A stretch of DNA of 64,000 nucleotides, from NCBI GenBank assembly GCA_003260075.1, contig QLIY01000040.1, forward strand, positions 16,397-80,396. The letters run 5' to 3'. Numbering within the stretch: the stretch's first letter is position 1; each line of letters opens with the position of its first letter. Made by a program: the position numbers and the translations under genes. Below the pieces are notes generated by a model, which saw only the letters and a program-made list of their open reading frames with translations, did not search any database and was not told the DNA's origin. The DNA comes from Phallusia mammillata (lineage: Eukaryota > Chordata > Ascidiacea > Phlebobranchia > Ascidiidae). This document shows, piece by piece, positions 10,548-24,500 of the stretch.

Positions 10548-12831
10548 CTGTTACAAACTGGGTCATCATCCAGCCTTACGCGCCACTGCCACACAGAAGA
10601 TTTTTTTTTCTTTTTTTTTTCTGCAAGTCGCTGGGAGTGGTTCATTGCGTCGAAAGGTGAAGTCACGCTGGATTTGTTCTCTAATGCCTTTGAGCAGAGC
10701 TAGAGAAAGAAGTGAGATATTACAATGTGTCTACATACTTTAGGGAAAAAATGGCATGGACGATATCGACAACCTCACATTTTCCTCAAATCATTCAATA
10801 GCTTTATTTTGTGAATCTATTAGCGAGTATAGATTGTACATTGTACAGACATTCGCAGTTAAGGTCCAGCACTCTTTTCATATACCGTATTCAGTTTATA
10901 TCGTATTCAGTTCAGTACATACCGTATTCATTTTATAGTACAGCACAGAATCTCAGATTTTGTCAAGTCGTGTAATGTAAGAGTTTAATAAGGCTTTGGT
11001 GTAAAAATATTGAAGCCCAATTCAAAGCATGGTTGTTCAACACTATTTTATTGGTCTGAAACGGTTGTTGCACACCAACAAAACAAAACGATTTGAACTG
11101 TAGAAAATGTTAAAACTGAAAATATTAAGTCAAAAATGATCGAAAAAAATCCCTTTTCAAGTAAGCACTTTTGGCAAATTATAAGTTACATATAATTATA
11201 TATCGACCAAGCAAATAAATTTTATAACGTCTATTCCTAAAAGCTGGTTAACCAAAAATGTGTTCGTTTTTGCAGGAGTATAAGCGATTAACTAGTAGTA
11301 TAAGTTTTGTGTTGTTCAGTGTACGGTGTTGTTCAGTCAACCAGTTAAGTAGTCCAGGCCTTATCGTTCGTGGATGATTGACCATCAGAACGTGCCCAGT
11401 GCCTTCATCCAGGCGTGGCCAAATATTTGTTTGCCTGAACGACCGCTTTCTATTGATGCACTGCGTCTAATGCGGGTTTATAGTTCAACATGTTTATAAA
11501 CTGAAAGGCTTTCCACTTTAACGACGAATTGTTGTCATAGCGTACATGGTTTTTCACAAACGTTTGCTGTATGCAGAAAACCACGCAATTTTATAAGTAA
11601 GCTATACTGTACGCTTTAGCACAGGAAACAAAAAACGCATTAAGGCTATCCGCAAACCCACGGGTTCCGACTAAAGTGTTATGGTAATTATGGATGCTAT
11701 GTAGACATTAACAAAATGAGGTCGGCAATACTGTACAATACGAGTTTACGATGACAACAAAAGCTTCGTGTTATTGTTTGTATTTGTAACTATAGCGTAA
11801 GAAAAATTGTTGGCTGGTGTTTATCTATAACTAAGGGGGTAGGAGAAATGACATGTTTTGGACATTAAACCCAATGTTATAGCCACAGTAAAGGCCGAAA
11901 GCGGTTGTCTATATTGATTTTGGGTTGAGCCGAAAAAGTGACACCGTTTTCGAGTTGAACTGTATACAAAGTTAGTTTTCGTAGTTATTTATGGAAACTG
12001 TCGTAGATCTGTTAATAACCTTGATAAGAAAGGCATGAATATTCGTTTGTTATTCCTTTGTGTCACACGCTATAAGTTGTCCTTAAACTCTTATGTTCCA
12101 TGGGTGCTTTTGTCAGATAAATATGTTTCATGGGTACTTTTTGTCAGATAGCAACCACGGATGATATATGTTGTTTTTCAATGACTTTTTATTACCATTT
12201 TTAACCCGCTACTACATGCACAATAGTGTTAGTACTATATTCACACTGTGACAAATCAGATGTCCGTGCTTTTTTTGGTCAGAATAATGCACGATTCATA
12301 ACAGGAAGATTGTTCTGATTTGTGTTCTAACACGCGTGACTAATAAATTTTTAGCTCATTTCAACTTTGAGAGTGTACAAAGTTATTTACTCTTCGCCCT
12401 GATAGTTGGATGCTTACGAGAGCCGTATAAAAACGTTAGGTAAAGTAAAAACAAAAATAAAGCAGAAAACATATCGGGATGTATTTACAACTACACTTGG
12501 ACAGTTAGAAACCTAAAAGACAGAAACTGAATCAAAGTGATTAGTTGTGGTCAGTGAAAAACTTTAAAAGCATTTATTTTTGGTAGCCAACTTCCTACTT
12601 AGGTTTCGTGGGTCGTGTTTTATGGCAAACAGCCTATAAAGGAACATCGATGTTTGCACAACGACGCTCCTTAAATGTCGTGAACGGCAAACAAACATAA
12701 AAGTGTGACAACTGTCCAACGAAGGGCAGGGATAGCAGTGATACACCGTAGCAGCAGGCTTGTAAGCTAGCACTGTATCGTTTTCGAAACGGTCTGGTGC
12801 GCCTGACCCATATACAGACATGAAAAACCCT

Positions 12832-12886
12832 GATCGGGATTCGTCCTAGGAAGAGTCCTGGGTTCGAACCCCGTGAAAAAAAAAAA
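12832..12886 (+). mobile_element. tRNA-derived SINE tail, copy 3
   Basis: The clearest of the three copies: GGGTTCGAACCCC, a good match to the tRNA B box, followed by GTG and an A11 tail. No A box is evident upstream, so only the 3' part of the element is present. Confidence 0.62.
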
Positions 12887-13191
12887 GTTTGAAAACGTTA
12901 GTCAAGTGTTTAGGCAACTGTCAAAAATAATTCAAGTATTCATACACTTGCTACTGTATACCTGTATTGGCTGTAAAGGTTTGAGTAAAACTTAGTCTTT
13001 GTAGCATTTATGTTGAATTGTTGAGTATATACACAAGTTTATGTCTTTCGGCCTGCAGTTTATTAAAAATAGTGAATGTTGGCAATGTTAACTTTTTTTC
13101 TGAACGAAACCACATTATATACAAGTTATTGTTCAACCATTTGTCGATAACTGTTTCTCTCTAAAACATTTCAGAATTAAATCAAGCGGAA

Positions 13192-13851
13192 ATGAGGTAT
13201 CTGCATGCTTTTCAACTCTTTCTTGCTGTGGTGGTAATTTTTTTGGTTGTGGCGGTCGGTCGGAATTATTCCGGAATTAGTTTCCATGACTACATCAAAT
13301 CAAGTTCAGTCAGCGTTGAACCAAAAGGTACTGCGTATGACTAAACTGTGCCGTGTGAAACTACCAAACTGTACTTGCTGAATGCATTATAACCAGTACA
13401 ACCACAGCTGCTTTAATAATTTCGCCTTTTTTGTTTCTTTGTTTTTTTTTAAAGAAACGCGACCACGTTCTACCACTGCTTGTAAAGTTATGGTGTGCAT
13501 AGTTATTCAAAACTTCCTAATTCTATGTTACATAATGAGCCTGAAATAAACGAAACAAATCACTCCAAATTATAATTACTGACTGTCTATTCTTCTCCCC
13601 AGTGCCACATGCTACTCTGGAGGCAGAGGGTTTTGTAAACGAAACAGAGTTACCTGCTGCAAGTGAAGAAGAAATCTTCATGGAAAAGATGAAGCAACGA
13701 CAGGAGGAACGCAAAGCATTGATTCGTCAAACCTGTGAAAGATTTGGTACGAAAAAATGTTGACAAGGTCTTGCAGATTTTTTTATGACCAGTTGCTGAG
13801 GATTATTGTTGTTTCTCAAACAACTGATTACAAAGTTTATTCACACAAGCA

Positions 13852-13942
<91 letters not shown>

Positions 13943-16900
13943 TTTCTTGAGTGAAAATTTCATGTTTAAAGGCCTGGTATAAAATACAGGTGTGCATGGC
14001 ATCCATACACACTAATTTAGTAGTTGTTACCACGGGCAATATAACCAATAAATGTTCCAGGAAACATTTTTCCCCCCCCCCCTACTTAGCGGTCACCCAA
14101 ACCAAACCTTAAAAAAAACCTGCACACAAGTGTGAGAGAGATTTTAAGCAGGTTTCTTGAGTGAAAATTTCATGTTTAAAGGCCTGGTATAAAATACAGG
14201 CGTGCATGGCATCCGTACACACTAATTTAGCGGGCAATATAACCAATAAATGTTCCAGGAAAAAATTTAGCCGATAAAGTGTGCCACAAAGGTCAATGTA
14301 GTTTTTTTGCAACCTAAAAATGTTAGAAAAACTAGCTCGGATTATACCGCACCACAAAAATACTTGTGTAGCTAGAAGCCTTATACAAGCTATATACTGG
14401 TATAATGATTTAAACTTCATTCCCATCGTTTCAGATATAAAGCACAACATCAGCCACATGATGCCGATGATGTTGGTGGACGAAAAATACAAAGTGATTC
14501 ATTGTAGCATGGGAAAAACTGGAACAACCAGATGGAAAGAACTGTTTTGGCAACTGCTGGGAAACAAGCTGAAAGATGTAAGATAAACGTTAGCACCAGC
14601 AACGGTTGCTTTTTGCAGAGAAATGAAGTGTATTTATTATACTGACTATCTGTGCATTTAAAGACAAGAACTTTTGTCTGAGAAAGTACGAACGAATTGG
14701 CTGTGGCTTTCGTCACACTTAATCTCGTTTTTTGAAAAAGAGATATCCGTTGTGTTATAACAGTTTTATTATGTGTGAGCTAAACTGACTAAGATTTATT
14801 ATAGCGAGCATTTCCACTCCGGCAACCACCATTTCCTCCTTATTCATAATGGCCTACAAAACAAAACACTCTTAATTCATAAGCTTACGCCATTTTGCTA
14901 ACATGATACTCAATTACAGTTCACAGTGCAAAAATATCGTCGAACAAAGATACTGGATGAGCAGAGGCAAAAGTTTCTTCTTAATCCCGATTGGATCCAG
15001 ACCATTACAGTTCGTGAACCGTTCGAGAGAATGATATCAGCTTACCGGCAAAAGTTAGAAGCACCTGGTCCAGAATTTCCGAAACTCTCAAAAGAAATTC
15101 GTGCAAAGTACGGACCGGTCAAAGGTCAGTTTAATTAAATTCTTGTTTCGCGTGGACTTCGTTAAGATTATAGCCGGGCTATTAGTTTAGTGACATTTAG
15201 TATTTGGTACAGGATCTATCCCGCAAGTAGTAGGCATCTTTTTGTCGACGATCACTGATTATACATAAAATTATATGTAAGAATAATTGACGAAGCAACA
15301 GTGCTTCCTAATCAAAATCAGTCAACAAAGTTGTTTAACGATATATATTTCACCCCAAAAGGGCATCTTCAGTCGTTCTTATTCAAATAGATTCTATTAG
15401 TTTAGGGGCGTTAAGGTAAACACCATTGCGGTCTTTTAGGCGTTGTAATTCGATTCAACCAGCCACAGATCACAGAAGCTCTTTTAGTTATGTAACTTTT
15501 GGGTGTTTTGTCTCATGGAACATTTAAAATATTATCCAAATTTTTCGACTCATACCACAGGCACTAGTTTCTAGGTGGCCTCTACTATATCATTGACGTA
15601 TTATTAAGTATAAATTCAATTTTTCAGTGCCAAGAAGAAATAAGCAATATATTGCAAAATGGAGTAATCCACTACAGGATATGTGTAGAATATTTCTGAA
15701 AATGCTTTTTTTTCAAGTTTTGTTTTTACTGGCTGGCCTAAGATGACAAAATTAATGCAGAAATCACACATGGCAACAGAAACCGGTTGAAAAACTCGTT
15801 TACAAACATTTGTGTTTCGTTTACAAACATTTGTGATAGTCTTAATCAGTGAATTGTTTATATGCTTTATTTAGATGGAAAACTGGCCACATTTAGTGAT
15901 TTCATCAACTACCTGGTTCTTGGTGCCCCCGAATCTTTGCAAACCGGCAACGAGCATTGGACGAGATTCACCTACCCTTGCACGCCTTGTGCTATTGATT
16001 ATGACTTCATCGGGCAGCAAGAGACCATAGGCGAGGACGCCAGGTACATGTTGTTATTTGTTGGCCACTGGCGGATACTCAACATTTAAATTTGGTGATA
16101 TAAACGTTCAATGTTTAATTTAATGGTTAACCACCGACCGATACCCAATATTTATGTTTAAACATAAACGTCCGGCATGAGCGTTGTATGCGGCATGAGC
16201 GTTGTGTAATGGCCAAGGTGGCACACATTATATAAACAAAAGACATCATTTAATTTAGTTAAGCGTTCAGCAGACAAATTAAACAAGCAATAAATCAACA
16301 GGAAAAAAATGATATGCTGTTACCCCTTGTTACCATATCTGAAAGTAAGCTAACTGGCGGTAATAAGGTCCACCATCAATACATTCCCTACAATCCTACA
16401 AAAACTGTTGTATGGACCAAACTGGTCACAACCGAACTGGTGAAATCGACTAGATTTAAAAACCTTATTTTGTACATTTAAAAGTTTAGGCATAGTCCTT
16501 GAAACCGTCAGGTCCTTTACTTATCAGTGCCTTGGGTTTAAAGCTGCAGTCCTCAATTTGGGGTTCAAAAAACACGGTTTACGAACGTTTATGATTGGTA
16601 ATAAACACATTTTAGGGCTTTTTGTCAGGCAAATACAATAAAAAGGTTTTTTTTCTTCTTGTTATGCCGCACTTCTTGTTATGAGTTAAAAAGTACATAA
16701 CTTATTGGTTTGTGAAAATATGCTAAATTTTGCTTAATGACTTATAAAGCAGTCAAAAGTTGGGAACCAATAATTTTTTTGGAGAAACAGAAGCATTCTT
16801 TTGAGTAAATGTACAAATAATATTGGGTAATCGCATAGTTGTGAATCAATTTAAACGTAATAGTAACAGAAAATTGGTTTCCAACGCACGCGACGATAAA

Positions 16901-17179
16901 TTTTGCGCTATTTATTTTAGTAAAATAACACTTTTGCTTGCTCTATGTCACAGGTACTTTCTGAAGCTGATTAATGCACCTGAGCACATCCAACATGGAC
17001 CTGCCAACAAACGTCACACCGACGATGAGATGTCACTTAAGTATTACTCAACTGTAGTACCTCGGGAGCGTCTGGTTCAACTCTACACACTTTTAATACA
17101 AGACTATATCATGTTCGGATATCCCCCACCCGTAGCACTGAAAGTGCTGCTTGGAAAAGGAAATGAATCGTGGCAATAA
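13192..17179 (+). CDS. HNK-1-type carbohydrate sulfotransferase, copy 2 (complete)
   Basis: Golgi type II membrane enzyme that would use PAPS to sulfate a glycan. Six exons join in phase to 340 codons: 13192-13327, 13603-13746, 14435-14577, 14920-15124, 15875-16043, 16954-17179. Residues about 5-25 form the membrane anchor; residues about 46-93 are a charged stem (EEIFMEKMKQRQEERK). The PAPS 5'-phosphosulfate site GKTGTTRWK is at about 120-128 and the 3'-phosphate site VREPFERMISAYR at about 172-184. The conserved CTPC..DYDFIG..ETI.EDA block and the C-terminal YTLL..DY.MFGYP follow, typical of the CHST8-14 family. Length fits the family. An AG acceptor 17 nt before the ATG suggests a spliced leader or 5' UTR intron. 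Intron 2 contains a C88 tract and a duplication. The exact sugar acceptor cannot be told. Confidence 0.92.
13855..13942 (+). repeat. Long C tract (88 nt)
   Basis: Pure C run in intron 2 of sulfotransferase copy 2. The segment right after it (13943-14071) is repeated at 14153-14266. Confidence 0.95.
13943..14266 (+). repeat. Duplicated segment with C11 between copies
   Basis: Copy at 13943-14071, then C11 (14072-14082), about 70 bp of other sequence, and a second copy at 14153-14266. It has the same order (long C, X, short C, Y, X') as 5686-6180. Confidence 0.86.
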
Positions 17180-18856
17180 CCTGACGATTGTACAACAACC
17201 TGCAGAGGATTGGGCTTGTCTACAGTGTAGATGCTGAGTCTCCGCTAGGTGGCAGCAGCCTTTCATTTTTTCCTATTCTTCACAACGTACATATACCCTG
17301 TCGGGCCAACTATACAAGAATTTCGGTACTAAAAAGCAAACTATGATCGAAAATTGTTCTCATATGGTGTACATCGTTTCAAGGCTTAAAATCTATTAAA
17401 TTCTGTATCTCAACTGTTACATCACATGAACTAAAATTTACTTGTGCTGTTTACATACCACATACAGGAAACGCATTGTAATTCACAACTATACTTTGGC
17501 GGGACACATCAGATCAGCATATTTGTATTTGGGTTGCAAGCGACCCAAATCACGATTTAAAAAAAATGTAAACCCCAAGTTACGTCCGAAACTTAATTTT
17601 ACCAATTACAAGATGAATGTTTCCTAGTTTTCCCGAATCAAATTCAATTCATTTTAACCGATTCGTACCTTCGGCCGACCGACCATTTTGCTTTGGACTT
17701 TTACCACATATGGTTATAGTGAAAATCTGTATATATTTTCCAATCCTTAATCAAATTTGTCTCACTGTAAAGTGTTGATGGGCTCTGCTGTGTTTCGTTT
17801 TCGTATTTCTCATATTTAGGCCAGTACAACCTCACGACAACAGCAATAGTTGTACTTGTTTACCTTTATCGACCTAACTGCAAGGCAAGTTACAAAACTG
17901 ACGCTCCATTAGTAAATATTTTGGAGAAAAAAAATACATGTTTGCTGGTTAAATAAATATAGGTGAAAAGCCGTTTTGATGTTGAAAAGCCTATAAGTGC
18001 AAGTCGTTATGCTTAAATTGGTATAAATAGGTATTTCGAGATAATTTGCTCTCCACTCCCGTCAAACGTTTCGTACTAACTTAGATTTTCCTAATTTATT
18101 CAGTGACAACACTCCACATGTAAAAATGTGGTCTAATTTGAAGTTTAATCTTTCCGATTGGAATCGCCAGAATTTTTTGTACAAACTCGTAGTTTTTTTT
18201 GCAATCCATGTTGTGAAAATTATATCGATCAATCATTTTTATGCATAAAAGTTATCTGAAGATAACGTCTTTGCAAATAACGGCGGTGGTCTAGAAAATT
18301 AGCTAAAACGCCATCTCCATGTTTTAAAATGTACCTCGTGGGTATTTTCCTGTAAACTGTAAATGGTACATGTAAACCAAAATCTGTCATCTGAAATTAT
18401 AAGTATACGCCGTGTTCACTGGTTAGCCAAACCGCTTCAAGGCACATTACACATTTGACTAAGTTGACATGTGCAGCTTAGAGGTCCGTAATTTGGTTTT
18501 TGGTTAAACACATTACCGACCTGGTAGAGTTACCTCGAAAAATAGCATCAGCCCTGGACATGTTGTTGTAGTTCTGGTTATCTTAATGCTCAACGTATTA
18601 CTGGACACAATTGTTTATTAAGCATGTAGTATACGAAACGTAGAAACCAATCAAACAAACAAACAGGCAATATTTCTCATAAATAAAAACCTTCGCCAAT
18701 CCCAAAACTTGGCCAAGGCGCCAAAGTTTGATTATATGGTTGCCATTTCTTTGCATATCAGCTTAACAATTGCGAAATAAATCCTGTTATTATTTAGCCG
18801 ACCCTATCCATTTTAGCAACAGGCCTAACCAAAACATGAACTGCCTTCCGGCTCCT

Positions 18857-18858
<2 letters not shown>

Positions 18859-18950
<92 letters not shown>
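18859..18950 (+). repeat. Long C tract (92 nt)
   Basis: The longest pure C run, and the last one before the strand switch to G tracts at 30.9 kb. No flanking duplication is seen. The polyproline ORF across it is not considered a gene. Confidence 0.95.
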
Positions 18951-20082
18951 ATCGTCTTGCTGGCTGGTGGGCGGAGATACTTGATGTTTGTTGTGAAATG
19001 TGGCTCGCGGCTTCGCGTCAGATTACATGCAAAACAGGCTCATGCGGTACAAGTCCACGTTTATTCCGCTTAACATTGTTATGTCTATAAAAGCCGACAG
19101 TCTACCGCTGACTCTATGCTGGTCCGTTTAGCGCGAAATGTACATGGGTATGGTACTTGGCGCAGTATTAGAGTTTATAGCTAAAGATATCTTCAATAAA
19201 TTAGGTTATCAATAAATTAAACAGCGAGAATTAACACTTTTTGCTATCATTGGAATATTTGCTAAATTTTGGTGTACGGGCTTTAAACAAAGTTAAAACA
19301 AATTATTGTGACATTTAAACTTTGGAATTGGCAGAACAGTTTAGACAAGTAGCGGTTTATATGACCATGTAAAACTCAATATATTTTAATAAAATTAAAT
19401 ATGTCAGTGAAAACAAAGTTGCAGCGAAACGCAACTTTCACAAAGCTACATATTTTTTGATAAATATGACCTGGATTGAGAATTGTTATGAGTAAAAATT
19501 ATAGTTAGATGTAATCTTTTCGGTTGCAAATGCTGTCTTTGTACACTAATTACGCTTGGTTTGAGACATTCCTTATCAAACGGCCTATTCGTCAAGGCAA
19601 AGCATCAATGTCAAACCTTGTGTTGTATGTAAACTTGGTTATTTAGCGTTATCAGAGCATTCCACAGATCGTGACAAAGTCCATCACTATAAACGTGACA
19701 GCCAACATTTGCCGATGATTCATAGCCAGTAACTTTGCAGTTATGGTCAAGAAGGAGTCGTACAGTTTTCTTTGATTCTTAACTTTAACTTCGCGATCCA
19801 AGGCACTTTGTATTGCAGCTTTCACCTTCAGCAGAGCCGCATTTACATGGACAACTGGAAGTCCCGGTTGTGAATCACTGTAGTGAGTCAGCGGCAGGCG
19901 AAACGAGCACCTTCCTAATGAAAAACGGCCATACCGCATTTGCCGATAAATACACCCACTTTGGTTGAAATTGCGGAGAGCCTAACGTTGTCCACCTGAT
20001 GTAGTTGCGGTCGCCAACAAGGTTGAGGAATAAAATTAAAGGAATGTTTCAGTATGTCGGAAACCACATTTGTTGGCAGGAA

Positions 20083-20245
20083 GGTACTCTTTTGTTGACT
20101 GAAAAACGAATTTGATATGCAGTTAGTTATTCTTTTGTTGGTATGACTTAAAATACGTTTAGTATTGAAGCGCTATTCATTCTTTTATGGGGCAAACTTC
20201 AAAAACATTTAGTATACAAGCGGTGGTAATTCTTTCATTGGTCCA
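20083..20245 (+). repeat. Degenerate tandem repeat, period about 50 bp
   Basis: Three to four imperfect units, each starting with a form of ATTCTTTTGTTGG and containing a form of AAAACATTTAGTAT, follow each other. Divergence is high, so the array is old. Confidence 0.5.
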
Positions 20246-21509
20246 TAAAATCCACACAGCAGACAGGCAAAATTCTTATCACCTCATGGTCTTCTGTACA
20301 ATAAGTGAGCTTCTAGGCAATATATTGAGTCCTCGCAAATGTCGAGTAATGCAGTTGCAAACCCATGCGGTTCCAGGGCTTATGAACAAAACTACAGAAA
20401 GTGATATCCGACAGGTTTCATAACCCAGATGCAGATCACTGCGCTAGATAGGGCGAAATGCGTAGGTGGCCATAATGCGCGGTTAATGAAATCGCTGCAA
20501 GCGTAAACTAGGCGGGTGTGGTGGTCGCCAGATTGCGGGGATTGACAAACCCAAGTCACAATCTTGTTCGAAGTGACAGTAGCTTGGAAAACGTGCAGCA
20601 AGTTTCGTTGTTCGTGGGCTTGAAGCAGTACAACTAAGAGATCATTTGATAGTGCAGTGAACGGCCTAAGTTACAGCACAGCATTGAAATGTTACCAAGG
20701 GCATAAGCAGCAATGCAAAAGGTATCGGAAAGGGGACAGTGAGTTGAAGGGTCAATTTACATGTTGGTAACTAATCAATGACACTGGATGAAGAACAGAT
20801 TCTTGACACATGTAGTAACTTGGTGGTGCTCTCTGCAGAGTTGAACATACAAGGGGATGATTAAATGTTGAAGTGTTTAGGAGAAATTGTTAGTTGATTT
20901 TAAAATAGAAATCTTATAAATGCGAAAGAAACTTAAAGGCTGGGATATAAGAGAAAGGCGTACGTGTTATAATCTCGTGTGAGGTAACGTTATTAATAAG
21001 GTAAATCGAAATCATGTCAGCTACAAATAGAAAATAGACTTACTCAAATGGCAAACAAAATGTTATTTGCGTCATGATGATCCTAATAAAGCAACAAAAA
21101 ACATTTCGAGTTGTGCAAAAAACCTACGTAATAACCGTCACGAAAACAATCGTGGCATTTTTATCAAAGCTGCTATGTATATGTAGATAGCATTTGGATA
21201 GCAAGACAAGGGTCAGTAAACTAGACAAAAGAGTTAGCATTCCTATTAAGTCGCGCCTTATAAAGGCCAGTCTCACTTCCGAGAATGCCGACACATGTGG
21301 GATCACATTTGCCGACGGCGCATAATACGTCACTTCGTGGGAATATGACGCAGCCATGTTGAGTTACGTATCTCCAGCGCTTAACACGCGAAGAAATGTC
21401 AGATTTTAGTTCACGCGAAACTGATGGGTTTTTGGCTGAAGTCGACCGCTGAAGTTTTGGAAATAAACCAATGGTCTATTTTGTCTAGCAGGTGCAGTAG
21501 CAGTTAAGT

Positions 21510-24500
21510 ATGGAAAGTTATTCGGTTAAGGTGTTACTCTTGCTGATTGTTGTATTGCTCGTCGGTTGGAGTCAGTCAGTTTCCGGTAAGTGCTTTGAAT
21601 GTATGAAAATATACTTTTTAAAAATCTTGGTTGAAGTACAATGTATTTAAATACACCTCTACAACACCAAGTTTTTCGGTCGTTTTGAATATCATCCCAA
21701 AAACAGTACACAACAGTGTACAAAACTCTGGAATAAACATAATATTTCAAACAAATTTGCCAAATAGGTTTAGGGTGTTGTATGTAGCCTACTTATTGGA
21801 ATATAACTTTTTTTTAAATTGAAGCTAATAGAGTTTGATGATAACTTATTTTATGTTGTATGCAGTTTCTAGTTTCAAAAAAATATCGAAAGACGGCTGT
21901 AAAATTAACTGTGGTTGCTTCTATACCTTATAACTTATAGGGTAACGGAAAAGGGTAAACCACGCCTTCAGCCTAACAGCCATAACGATTTTCGATCTGC
22001 AGTGGCTTTTGTTATAAGGCCGAATTATAACCACTTAAGGACTCAACTGTTCGAAATTTTTTGACACAAATTTTAAAAGGTCATGTACAAAGATTTTTTG
22101 TCATTTTGCTAGGTCGGGCGTTTACGTTTTAACAATTTTTTTAGAAACTTCTTACCTTTTATTGTGGATATTAAATGTATAAGCATGCTTTTTCATGTTA
22201 AACACGATTGCCCTAATGTGAAAAGTAGGCCGCACAGATCCCAAATATTCTATCTTCAGTTAATAAGTCTTAGTTTCTTGTATTGATACACCAAGAACGT
22301 CCATAGTTTGCTCAATAGTAAATTTAAAATGTTATAACAGTATTATAGTACCATCAGGCGTAGTCACTTTGTAGGGCGTAGAAAGTTTGGAAAACTAAAC
22401 TAACGGTCAAGGCACGTTGCAGCAATTCGTGTAGAGTGGAGCCAGCGCGGCGTTCTTTTGGCAACGATTCTGACACCGTTCAAGGTCTTGAGTAATTGCG
22501 ACCAGACGTCGGCATTGACAATTCTATTTTTGGTTTTAAGTTTCATCTGTCCAATGGGATCGGAAAACCTTGGCACTTTACATATTGGCAAACGCAGCGA
22601 AGTTCGCAAAGTTAACACTACTCTCCACCAAAAAGTAGCTACAAACAATGCACACACGTCTTTAAGGTCTCATTAGTGCAACTACTGACAAGATAATGGT
22701 CGTACGGGCTGGTATAGCCAGGCTGTGGCACTTTGTTTTTGGGACTGGCCATAAAAGTCATTCCTCATCACATGTTGTGGGTGACACAACTAAACATAAT
22801 CATAGCGGTAGTAGATTCATAATACATGCACGAGCAGCTGAAACTAAATCTCAAACAAATTGTTGAGAAGTACTTCATTTCTACTTTTAGTGTTTTCTAA
22901 ATTTAAGTGTTTTTCGTGCAAGCTGATTAACAGAAATTAGGTTTTGTTATGTCCGCTCATTGTGGGGTAAGCTTTTAATATGTTTTCACTCTTTTTACTA
23001 TTTTGTAAACTTCCTATCGGATTTTGGCAATTTAATCAACTTTAGAACCAGGTTTTTCACATTGGTATTAATTATGCAAGTACAGCGACTTACAAATGAA
23101 TGCAAGCCTTAACCACACCCAGGAGCGCCGCTGCCATTGGCACAATGCACAGAATGATGCCGCACACCGAGCTGGCATAAAACTAAACAAACAGCACGCG
23201 TTCGAATAGGGGATTCCCCTGCTGCACAAAACAATTGCGCTATAAGACAAGCGAAAAGATTCGGCCCGGAGCGATAAATGCGCCTTCGTCGTTATGAACG
23301 ATCAATATCGCAAATGCTTGCCGGAAAATGCGGAAACACAAGGTGGAACGTGACTGACTGGCGAAACTGGTCTGGCGGCTGCTGATTGAACCGATTTAAT
23401 GCTCCTTAACCCCACTTTCGTTTGGCACGAAGCAAATCCCTCAAGACGATAACTTCTTGTCTGTGTGTCAAAAAACAAGTTCGGACAAGTTATAAAAATA
23501 TTTATTTACGTTGGTTATTGTTTTGACAAGTAATTGCCAACTAATTAATTCCACAGAAAAAAGTTGTTTTGAACCTGTTGGTAACAACCTCGTGGGGTAG
23601 TTTTCCATTTTATTGGGGGTCACGAAGGCATTTGATAAACAAAACTAAAAAGTAAACACTATTTTTAGCCACAAAATAAAACATTTATCAGCAATAAAAT
23701 ATTTAAAGGACTCGTAAGTTACATTTGGTTGCAAAAATAGGGTCTCGCGATGCAAAACAGTAAAAACCATTGTTTTAGAGCCTTTGGGGTGTTGCAATTT
23801 TCCTCTTTTCCATGAATGACAAATACCGAATTTTCGCTGTGATTTGTACTGTAATAAGCGTAAAAGAACTGTTCATTTGCGTTCAGATCGAAATGACTTC
23901 AAAACCTGTTTGCTGTGGTAAACTCGGCGAATATACTTGTAAGAAAACCACATAATTTGTATTTTTACGATTTACAATAATGTTGGGTGTATACTTATCC
24001 TGTCTGGCGCATATGACAATTTTTATAACACGAACAAATTGGACTGGATTCGAGTTTCTGTGGTTATGAAGGTTTTGTAACAAGCCGATTTTTTTTAAGC
24101 CGATTTTTTTTTATTAGCCTATAGCAATGCATAACTTAACTTGATTTTTGGCTGCAACTTCCTTATCATAGCAAAGACCTGAACGGAATTTTTGCAAGGT
24201 TTACAAACGTTTTCCCAAATGATTCATACGGAATAGAATAAATTTAGAAAGAATGTTATTGTAAGAAAAATACATTGACATTAAGCAAGATATTTTTGCT
24301 ATTTGTCATCACTGGACAACCTTAAAAATATGAATCATCGTGAATTTGCTTTACGTAGAACCGACTTGATGAAAACCGATTTACGTGGGCTGACAAGAGG
24401 TTCAAATGTCGTGAACAAATATTTACAGGCATTTTTACACACCGGTCATTATTGTATCTCATATGTTTGAAATACTACACAAAACATAAAACTGCGGTTT

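Larger units (their letters stand above)
6754..13191. other. Gene-poor stretch upstream of sulfotransferase copy 2
   Basis: No exon that can be assigned to a family was found. The left part is dominated by C-tract junction repeats up to 7.9 kb; the rest is AT-rich unique-looking sequence with T runs (about 9773-9790 and 10603-10620), a TATA-like site at 10538 and a SINE tail at 12832. ORFs here are short and unlike known proteins. Confidence 0.5.
17180..21509. other. Intergenic stretch between sulfotransferase and LU-domain genes
   Basis: An ATTAAA at about 17395 could end the sulfotransferase transcript. A C92 tract lies at 18859, an unassigned minus-strand ORF at 19652-19939, and a degenerate ~50-bp tandem repeat at 20083-20245. 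Nothing else coding is recognised. Confidence 0.5.

Noticed and set aside
12832..12886. tRNA gene
   Set aside because: Only the T-loop-like box is present, with no cloverleaf or A box, and an A tail follows directly.
13757..14048. Proline- and glycine-rich ORFs across the C tract
   Set aside because: They are the homopolymer read in any frame, lie in an intron, and the same happens at 6690-7051, 18770-19090, 31507-31787 and 47179-47647.
19652..19939. 95-codon minus-strand ORF
   Set aside because: No domain recognised and no phase-compatible partner exon; possibly a decayed element, but not supportable.
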